Part shown: one piece after another, positions 56,801 through 64,000 of the stretch
Numbering within the stretch: the stretch's first letter is position 1
How the letters are laid out: every line of letters starts with the position of its first letter
Assembly (NCBI RefSeq): GCF_921293095.1
Contig: NC_060251.1
Span: 57,677,585-57,741,584 of the forward strand
Length of the DNA: 64,000 bases
Direction: 5' to 3'
DNA from: Ischnura elegans
Taxonomy: Eukaryota; Arthropoda; Insecta; Odonata; Coenagrionidae
The notes under the pieces: model-generated
What the model was told of the DNA's origin: nothing
Databases searched by the model: none
What the model saw: only the letters and a program-made list of their open reading frames with translations
Made by a program: the position numbers and the translations under genes

Positions 56801-59800
56801 AGGCATCATTCCTCCCTGTGGATAGGCGAATGAATTTTTTCCCTGTGGATTTTTCGCACAATTTGTGCATTGCGGGTGACACCCATAAAGTTATCGCCGT
56901 GGCTAGTCCTGGTATACTTAAACCTTGTTACACATGTTTTAGTATAATATTTGGTCACTACTTTGATCCCTAAAGTCAATGTAAGTTAAGTGGTTTACAA
57001 ATAAGTATCCAATAGACCATTAGGAATACAGCAAAGTAAACCTAATGGCCCACTGTCAAAGCTGAAATTATTTGCCTTTTTGTAAAATCATGCATTATAT
57101 ACTGCCGTGTTAGGGAAGGTTCGCAGGAAAAAAATTTAGTTGTTTTTATATGCATATTTATGTTTTATCCAGAAATTATGCTGGAATAGTTTTCTTTGTT
57201 ACCTGTGTTGGAATGAGCAAATGTTGCCCTTTTTTATTGTCATTCATTAAATTTCTGCTATGTCATTTGTTTGGTTCTTTGATTTGAGTGGTGTTTAGTG
57301 GTGGTTTTTGTTTTTCCTTCATTTTGAAAGAGAACCAAGTTATCTTTTTATGACCAGTCATAGTCCAAATACTCAAGTTGGAGCAATAACAGTTTTTAAA
57401 AATTTTTTCGACTGGAGTTTCACATTTTATATGTTAGGGGGCATCCATAAATTATGTTTAAGAGGCGTTTAGGGGGGCAGGGGTCAAGATTATTCGCTCC
57501 CTATCTCTCGTGTGGGAGTGGTCCAAAAATCGACAAAATCACCACATGTCAGTAGTGTAGCTCGGAATATGCTTTGGGTTTAGGAGGCCTAGGGGGTGAC
57601 CACCCTCCCCCCAAGCATCTCTATGTCTATTTGCCTTTTTCTAAAATCATGCATTATATACTGCCGTGTTAAGGAAAGTTCTTGGGAAAAAAATTCAGCG
57701 ATATAGAAGGTTATGTCAGTATTCAGTGACTTGTCTCACTGCCATGATATTGATAAAAGATCTTTAACTTTAAGCAGATGTAGTTATTACATGAAGTAAG
57801 ATTTGATGCTTTCCCCGGCAAATGTAGTCAAAAGAAGGCTACTCCATCATCCATCCATAGTCAAAGAAGGCTAATCCATCATGAGCCGTGAAGATGTAAC
57901 ATGACTCGAGTTACGAAACATTGGCAGAATGGAGAGAGACCACCCGGCTGGAAGCCCAAATAGCCTTCTTTGGCAGTTATTACATGTCAAATATTGCCAA
58001 TAGTTTTCAATATTTTTTTTTCTCCCAAGCTTTGAGGTATCTATTCCCCCTTTTCCCCCCTAATAGTTTTGCCAATGCCTCACGTAATTAATGGATGCTC
58101 CCTTATGGGCCCAGAGTAATACACTCAAAATAAACAAATTCCAAACTGTCAACAACCTGAAGTACTGTTTAAAAAAATTGGAGGAGCAAAAAAAACAAAC
58201 AAAATATGCATTTTAACATTAAATTTGAAATAGGTAATGATTTTATTACTGAAATGCATATGATGTTAGCATTCTCTATTATCCTGATTTGTAACCAATT
58301 CTAATTCTGAAAATTTCCTCATGATGTTCACTTTTTAACCTCTATATGTTTCTTCTGATTTTATATTTTAACATGTCATCTCAAGGAAAAGATTCCTCAT
58401 TATAATGGTGAAATTTTATTGTTTTGCAGACTGTGCTGAGGGTATGGGATTGTCTATTTTACGAGGGATCCAAAATAATCTTCAGAGTTAGCTTAACTCT
58501 CATAATGAGGAATAAGGAAAATTTACTGAAATGTTCAGATTTTCCTGCCTTGGTGGAGTGCTTCAAAGAGATAACAAAGGATTCTTTGGTTCTCCAATGT
58601 CACGAATTTATGGAGGTATGTTTTGATATTCACCTCAATGAATTATGATTGAAACTATGGCTCTCTACGACTCTCACTGTCATTGTAAGGGCCATTTTAA
58701 TGGTGTAATGTTAAACTTTTTAGGGACATGGAAAGAAAAATAACAAATACTTCCATCTATGGGCACTATTTTCATTAATTCTCATTTTGAACTAATTTGC
58801 TTGACTGTACCTTTAATCCATTTTCATACATACTAAGATTATGGCTAAATTATTCAGGGGTAATTCCAAAAAAGACATTATATATTCAGCCCTTGGAAAA
58901 AAAATTTTTGGACTTTCAGATTATGAATAGCGGTTGGTAAATTGGTAGTTTCATATCTGTGGCATGGTTTTCAAGGTATGTTACTTCCCAAAGATTTTAA
59001 CCCTTCAACTGTGCAAATAAGCTGAAATAGGCTACTGAGGGTTCCTGGCAGCTAGGTACTGAAGGGTAATAAAAATAAAAAGAGGAGTAAAAGATGTCTG
59101 CATGGCATCTACTTGTCAAAGGGAGAACTTCGTAGCACCAATAGACTTGGAGAGTAGAAGCATAGTTCAAATTGTCGCTAGACATTCTACTTTCTATATA
59201 AGCTTATAGGCGATGGGAGCAGGTTAAGGGATAAACGTGAAAAATATTCTGATTTAAAACAACGATCCTGTTTTAAGTTCTATAATTTCACAAAAAATCC
59301 ACAGGGAGAAAATGACCAGGTTTCTAGTCACGGCAAATGATTTTTTCTCTGTGGATTTTTTTTGCACATTTTGTGCATTGCAGCTGACTCTGTAAAGATC
59401 ACCGTGGCTAGTCCCGGTATTCTTAAATTCCGTAATTATTTTCTATTGGGGTGAACTTAGTCAAAGCTTTAATTGCAGTTTGGGCCATTGTTGTGTTTTA
59501 GAAACTAAATAACGTGCCAAGTCATTAATCATCATAAGCAACTGTGAGTGAACCACCCCTTTGTCTTACAAGGCAAGCCATTTTAGGGAAGTTCTCCTAA
59601 CTTCAGGCAACAATATCTTGGGCAGTTTTCAGAATTCTAATGAGTATCCTGCTTAGTGCATTTTTGTGGGTCCTTTTACGATCACGTACTTTTAAAAAAT
59701 CATAGGAAATCCCATTTCATGTGGTGTCATCATCATCATCACTGGTCAACAAACCTAAGATTTGTTTGATGCACCTCTCTCCTCTATTCTCCTATCAGCT

Positions 59801-60795
59801 AATTGTTCTTACTTCTTCTCTTAATTATGTATGCATTCAGAATTTTTATCAAACTAGTCTACTTATTTCAATTTATGCAATATGATGCCATATTATCTAT
59901 GTGTATTAATGCAATGCGTATTTTTATTTTTGGTGCGTTTATTCATTAAGAACGGCTAAATTCAGGGTTTCCACTCAACCTTGAAAACCTTAAAACCGTG
60001 AATAAGCCGAGAATTTCGCATACTGTTAAAGAACCTGGAAAAAGCGTGAATTTGGTTCTAAAGCCTTAAAAATCTCTCAATCTTGATTTTATGATCGTAG
60101 AATTACTATTGACAGATTAATAGAAAAATGGATATTTCGATCATATTTCAAGGTCAGTCACGCCCTGACATGACCACGGATTTACCTGGACACGCATTCG
60201 TATTTGAAGTGCAATTATTGGTCCATGTGTCATGATGACACATTGACCTTAAGCCACTACCAAAGCCAGAAGACTGGTAACCAAATTGTTCATTAGCACT
60301 TGCGAAAATTCAGACACTTCTTAACTTCCCTGACACCCTGGTCCATCTACTTTCCCACTCAGAACCTTTAGCCAGAGCTGAATTTTGCAAACGATATGTG
60401 ACATCAGTAGATATAGCACTTTCATTGCTGTGTTTGCATTCACAGTGTATGTCGGGTTTGTTAAATTTGTAGTTAACGTGCGGTTAATGATTGTTCCTTG
60501 ATCAATATTTCTGCCTAAAATGGTTTATCTACAAACCGTGAATTTGAAGACATTTAGGTGGTGAAAACCTGGAAAAAAATGTAAACTTTATAATTTAGAT
60601 TGAGTGGGAACCTTGTGAATTACATTTTATTGTACACACATGTATATGCTCAATATTTATAGTTCCTATCTATATGTAATAACATCTCTTATTTAATGAT
60701 TACAGAGCATCTTCAAAACACCTGGATCTCTTGCTGGAAGTACAATTACAAAATTAAGAACGAAAATATCTCAAGAAAAGGAGTCGAAGAAGTGA
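47869..60795 (+). CDS. GRTP1: TBC-domain Rab GTPase-activating protein, GRTP1-like
   Basis: Exons: 47869-47891, 48013-48214, 48486-48734, 54686-54846, 56114-56222, 58430-58615, 60706-60795. The frame closes on TGA and gives 339 residues (human GRTP1 336). TBC proteins stimulate GTP hydrolysis by Rab proteins on membranes of the secretory and endocytic pathway. Family landmarks in order are YGFERPDDFDYETYEEF, NLTVKRYVRKGIP, the Arg finger in VRTDLPRTFPDN (R117), LVAYGHHNREVGYCQG with the Gln finger Q158, KWFVCLFAEVLPTE, and VWDCLFYEGSKIIFRV. The ATG at 47869 is followed by G and lies 8 codons before the conserved YGFERP block, as in human. Intron 1 is only 121 bp, while intron 3 (5951 bp) holds a complete transposon. 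The true substrate Rab is unknown. Confidence 0.92.
49137..49195 (+). repeat. Possible tRNA-derived SINE fragment
   Basis: GGGGTAGTGGTAGCGTTTAA resembles a polymerase III A box region, and CCAGGGTTCTGGTCTTCG, 30 bp on, a B box. No cloverleaf can be folded with confidence. GRTP1 intron 3. Confidence 0.4.
49800..49945 (+). repeat. 52-bp tandem repeat, about 2.7 copies
   Basis: CCTGTCACAGTGCAGTTTGA (49800), CCAGTCACAGTCCAGTTTGA (49852) and CCAGTCACAGTGCAGTTGGA (49904) begin successive units spaced exactly 52 bp apart. Downstream to about 50085 the sequence stays rich in ACAGT and CAGCACAG words without a fixed period. Confidence 0.85.
50326..54196 (-). mobile_element. Long-TIR DNA transposon (about 890-bp arms) in GRTP1 intron 3
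   Basis: Left arm 50326-51217 and right arm 53305-54196 are inverted copies; the stretches I compared are identical, down to a 9-base homopolymer. Ends read GGGTCATTCCATGTCAGTTC. TTTT at 50322-50325 and 54197-54200 is a likely 4-bp target duplication. The interior encodes a broken transposase on the minus strand. Superfamily not assigned: neither ends nor protein match one I can name with confidence. Confidence 0.88.
51300..53292 (-). pseudogene. Broken transposase-like gene of the long-TIR element
   Basis: Reading 3' to 5' on the plus strand, successive pieces in different frames form one protein family. They include VATEINASEYTIQHARE (53292-53047), SRLMPGMKDKVSVSKNVHKQ (53087-52848), PKWCVLSGSSATHSECVCAI (52802-52596), a 175-residue block with IVLLDFSENYHYVIQDE and QYFSDGCAGQYKNCKNFINL (52498-51971), PCDGIGGTVK after a frame change (about 51965), and two C-terminal pieces with SFVACLYDNHWFFG and PTTRGSGRMYYF. 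The order and motifs (D-F-x-E-N-Y, SDG-x-x-x-QYKN, CDG-x-GG) match a multi-copy family of uncharacterised proteins in cnidarian and arthropod genomes. At least three frame breaks make this copy inactive. Confidence 0.7.
54847..56113 (+). other. GRTP1 intron 4
   Basis: AT-rich intron of 1267 bp. It contains the tRNA-like fragment at about 55806-55890; otherwise nothing was recognised. Confidence 0.45.
55806..55890 (-). repeat. Possible tRNA-derived SINE fragment
   Basis: The minus strand reads AGCAGTAGTCAGG, then 40 bp later CCAAGGTTGATTCTCGGATG, resembling degenerate A and B boxes. CCTATCCCGAGGTACCAAGG leads into the B box. It is not a complete tRNA. Confidence 0.4.
56223..57433 (+). other. 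GRTP1 intron 5, first part
   Basis: It contains the ATCCACAGGGA-type repeat at about 56755-56920 and the first copy of a 72-bp direct repeat at about 57068-57139. The rest is AT-rich. Confidence 0.45.
56755..56925. repeat. Dispersed repeat with ATCCACAGGGAAAAA arms, copy 1
   Basis: AATGCACAAATTGTGTGATA, AATCCGCAGGGAAAAATC and the inverted TTTTTCCCTGTGGATTTTTC, followed by GTGGCTAGTCCTGGTATAC. The order is repeated at about 59290-59430. Confidence 0.65.
57434..58105. mobile_element. MITE with GGGGGCATCCATAAATTA ends
   Basis: The left end reads TTAGGGGGCATCCATAAATT and the right end, read inward, TAAGGGAGCATCCATTAATT. The interior holds other repeats (a 72-bp duplicate, and a foldback with AAAGAAGGCTA and TAGCCTTCTTTGG at about 57854-57973). 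Similar GGGxxCATCCATAAATTACG ends are common in arthropod MITEs. Confidence 0.65.
58616..59289 (+). other. GRTP1 intron 6, first part: nothing recognised
   Basis: AT-rich with no recognised element before the repeat at 59290. Confidence 0.45.
59290..59430. repeat. Dispersed repeat with ATCCACAGGGAGAAA arms, copy 2
   Basis: AAAATCCACAGGGAGAAAAT and the inverted TTTTCTCTGTGGATTTTTTT flank GTCACGGCAAATGATT; then TTTTGTGCATTGCAGCTGAC and CACCGTGGCTAGTCCCGGTA, as in copy 1. Confidence 0.65.
59728..59810 (-). mobile_element. LINE 3' tail fragment
   Basis: CATCATCATCATCACTGGTC, CAACAAACCTAAGATTTGTT and CTCCTCTATTCTCCTATCAG match the LINE tail at about 34200-34262, with an (ATC)n run at its 3' end. 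Only the tail remains. Confidence 0.6.
59963..60614. mobile_element. MITE with GGGTTTCCACTCAA ends
   Basis: The left end reads CAGGGTTTCCACTCAACCTT and the right end, read inward, AAGGTTCCCACTCAATCTAA. Near both ends GAAAACCT and CCGTGAAT words recur. No coding frame. The end ACAGG/CAGGG style suggests hAT, but no target duplication was identified. Confidence 0.6.
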
Positions 60796-62323
60796 AGGTG
60801 CTTTCATATGATCTTGTTGTTATTATATATGAAAAAGTCTATAAATGTTGAAGTGTGCCTGTGTGTGTGAATCAAGAATTGTATAGGCGAAGATGGACTT
60901 CCGTGATAAGAAGGAGTTTTCAGCGATTGCTTTAATGGACCACTGGTTAGTAGTGGCTCCATCAGTCACGTGAGTTGACTATTTTTATCTTACCAAAGCT
61001 AAATGGAGGGTATACATAGTTTTCTTTGGATCAAGGCATGCAGTTTTTATTGTGAGTAAATAGTCTTGTTGAAGTTACCGTGTTTCTGCAAAGGTGTTGC
61101 TTTTGCTGATTGTGATGGAGAATTTCCCCTCTCATATATGCTGCTATCTAGTGGGTGTTCTTGAAATATTTGTGGTTGGTGTTTCATCGAATGGTATTTG
61201 TAATGGTTAGGTGTAATGCTTCATCCGTCGCTTCTACTGTGGAAGGTAGATGAGTGATACGTATGTTGTTGGTCTAGTCAAACTAACTTGGGAAGTGTGT
61301 AACAGCATCCCAGTATTTGATGAAACTGGGTTGAGAACTGAGGTGGTTTTTTGGTTGGAATGTGAAGTAGATCCAGTTGTAAATATCCATGCTATTGTTA
61401 CATATTTTAAATTGAATTTTAATGAAATTCTTGGCCTATTGCCACTATTTTGAAACCTTGAGAAGTAATTGAAAGCCATATACTACTTAAACCTGCATGT
61501 GTGTCACTCAACTCGTTACTAAAAGGTGATTCGATTTTTTAAAATGCTGCGCAAAACATGAATTGTATACCTACCCTTTGTAATTTTATATAAATGGTTA
61601 ATGTGATTCATAGTATACTGTTTGTTGAAGCTGGCTGAAAATATGGTTCCCTGTATTGTGTTTTTTTAAGGCAGAAAAATCATGTAGAGTATGATTGGAT
61701 AATCTTCTTAAAAGATGATTGTTTTATTATTTTTCATGTTAGTGGAATCATTTAGTGTAACAATTCTAGCCATTACAGATGTATTCTGTAGCATCTCATC
61801 ATGTAGTGCATCAAATCATCCATATCATTAAGTGTTTTTGTGTTGCTTAGCATATATTTGGTGTGTTTACAGTGTTTTAGCTGTTTTTTTGTGTTTCTTG
61901 TGGGTATTTGGAGAAAATGAACTTGTCTCGTATTTTTATTTTCATGTACATTAATTAATCACCGTGGGGATCGTTCCTCCACAATTCAGGTGCATAATGC
62001 ATTCCTGGGAAATGTTTTCCGCCTTCAACATTATCATTTACCCATAGTTGCTTATTCAGTCACTTGCTCAGTGCTTCAACCAGAGGATCATAAGTGGGCA
62101 CAAAATCAATAGTAGTCAATCACCTTTAGTCATGCCCCTCGTTTGTTCTAACAACAGTGAGTTGGTGACTTACAGTGAACTACTAAGCATTTGGCTTTGC
62201 AGCACACTTTAAGGTTACACACATTGAAGATAGTTAAATTGTTTTCTATATTTTAAAGCTAGTGCCCAACATTAGTGAAAAGAGACAATATCACCAGTCA
62301 ATACACATAGGAAATATCTTCCG

Positions 62324-62329
62324 AATAAA
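62324..62329 (+). terminator. Candidate polyadenylation signal downstream of GRTP1
   Basis: AATAAA occurs at 62324-62329, again at 62690-62695 and at 63822-63827. Any of these could end the GRTP1 transcript, which would give a 3' UTR of at least 1.5 kb. No evidence in the sequence selects one. Confidence 0.25.
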
Positions 62330-62492
62330 AGTTAAGCATTCATTAATCAATCAAGTAAAATTGTTTTGTCTTATCACTTGCTCATACATGGGTAAATGCC
62401 TGCAGTGTATTTTGAGTGGGGATGTAGGTCGGTTGTGTCCCCCATAGATTAGTTTTGATAGATGAGGTTAAATCTTACCCCTGACTCAGCCA

Positions 62493-62538
62493 TTGGTGTG
62501 TGAATTTCACACGTTCGCGTTTGAAATTCACACACCAA
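62493..62538. repeat. Perfect 17-bp inverted repeat with CG-rich loop
   Basis: TTGGTGTGTGAATTTCA (62493-62509) and its exact complement (62522-62538) flank the 12-nt loop CACGTTCGCGTT. Confidence 0.85.
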
Positions 62539-64000
62539 CCACATTTGAAAAGAAGTTCACTGTTTAGTAGGGATGTCTTTCCCTGGCCCACTTTTTTAAA
62601 ATTCTGATTTTCTGAATTAGCTTCATGATGAATATTGTTTAAAGCTGTCTGAAATCATCACCTTGATTTGCACCTCTGTCCATTTGACGAATAAAGAAAT
62701 GCTGCATCCATTAGGCCACTATCATTGTGCTTCATTTTATATGTTCATGTATCTTTTTCCATGCACTATTTTTTGGCTTATGGAGCATTTAGCGTTCACA
62801 CTCGTATTGGCATTTATTTTGAAAAATATAAGTGACCCATCTAATACTTTTCCTCTTTGATTATTCTCTTCTCAAACCATCGTAAATTCTTGTATGTTCT
62901 CTTATTCACTGCTTACTTGATTGGTCTTATTTAATTCTCGCTTCACCGGCTATCCCACATAATAGTGGAGGATTGAAAAAAATGGCATTGAAGGGCTTAA
63001 CTATGGAATTTATTTTATTCTTCAGTATAATCTTGTTGGTCTGCTCTGATTAGATGTTTCCTAACTTCCCTCATATTCAGCCACAGTTGAGGTTCCTTGA
63101 ACAGAGATTATTCACCCCAAATGTCCCAGACTATGTTGTGCATACATGAATTCATTTCCTTCTTTTACATCAGTGTTGAGATTATAATCTAGGGAGAGTT
63201 TTTTTTAAATTATCCTTGACACCTATTGAATGTGGACCAAGCTACTCATAATGCACAAGTATCTACATTTTCATAGGTAATGATAGTATATCATGGAATT
63301 TCCCATGATATTGTGGATTAGATATTACCTAAATGTCTTTGGTTTGATTTTCATTATGAACAGGGTAGATATGGTTGTTGAGGATCATAGCCTTTCTCGT
63401 AGAACAATTTTTTGAGAATGGATAAAAATTTGGGCTTGCATCTCATTTTGTATCTACCTCTTTGTCGTATAGGACATTTAAACTGCCCTCCATTTGGTTT
63501 AATTACTTTGAGATATTTTAATGTTGGATTCTCTCTAACTTAATTCCATGACAATGTATGTACACTACCACTTGCCATTGTGATCTGAATGGCTTAGTAT
63601 GGTCTCACTCACTCAGTTCCAAAAGCTACAACTGTATCAACTGTTAAAAAATTGCTTGACTCTTCATTATCAGCATTTTCTGATGTTTTATGGTTTTATG
63701 TTGCCTGTTTTCCTTTTGGTATTTGCTGTGGTTGGAAAAAATATCCTTAAGAAGCAGTGCCAATGCATACTTCTAGGATGCTGTGCATATTAATGAGTGC
63801 TGATCCATTTAATTACCTCACAATAAACCTTATGCAATTGGTGCATTTATAATGGGTAACATTTGAAAAGTTTTGCATGATGAACTAATTTGGGAGAAAT
63901 CCTCATTATAAATTTGTCGATTCTTCGCTTTCATTGATCTCAGTGTTCATTGGAAAAACTCTCTAAAAAGTAAACTTTGCACCATCTCAATAATTAACTC

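Larger units (their letters stand above)
60796..64000 (+). other. Downstream of GRTP1: 3' UTR and unassigned sequence
   Basis: AT-rich with scattered short open frames that show no family resemblance. The only structure found is the inverted repeat at 62493-62538. Candidate polyadenylation signals are at 62324, 62690 and 63822. Confidence 0.5.

Noticed and set aside
60796-64000. A fourth gene in the last 3 kb
   Set aside because: Short frames only, no splice-consistent chain of exons and no recognisable domain.

Overview
The window looks like arthropod, most likely insect, nuclear DNA. It is AT-rich, with short exons in long introns filled with small inverted-repeat transposons, and it holds no bacterial-type operon. 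Three protein-coding genes lie head to tail on the + strand and follow GT-AG splicing, and their reading frames close without internal stops. I cannot place the species more precisely. No single undescribed system stands out; the novelty is mostly in the transposon layer.

Gene 1 (651-29038, 5' end outside the window) is the 3' part of a large classical-type cadherin. Its 20 exons encode 1599 residues: the tail of one EC repeat, eleven complete EC repeats, a membrane-adjacent ferredoxin-like (MAD) domain of the CDH23/PCDH15 kind, one membrane span and a 65-residue proline-rich tail. An acidic open frame at 27990-28161 may be an alternative last exon. Gene 2 (32471-45286) is antiquitin, ALDH7A1, with 8 exons and 536 residues; it is the lysine-degradation aldehyde dehydrogenase, and its catalytic Glu and Cys are present. 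Gene 3 (47869-60795) is a GRTP1-type TBC RabGAP with 7 exons and 339 residues; it has the Arg and Gln fingers. The three genes have unrelated functions and I see no sign that they work together.

Most of the remaining sequence is repeats. Notable are a 3.9 kb DNA transposon with about 890-bp near-identical inverted arms and a broken transposase (50326-54196), and a Tigger/pogo relic directly abutting a 5'-truncated LINE (37373-39990). A three-level nest at 14.0-15.6 kb has a second copy of the host element (20.2-20.9 kb) that preserves the empty TTAA target. A hAT-like element has an exact 8-bp duplication and carries a nested 58-bp-arm hairpin (17422-18562). There is also an LTR retrotransposon leader with a tRNA-Trp primer site (about 8447-8720), several LINE 3' relics, and families of G-run MITEs. 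No rRNA, true tRNA or CRISPR array was found.
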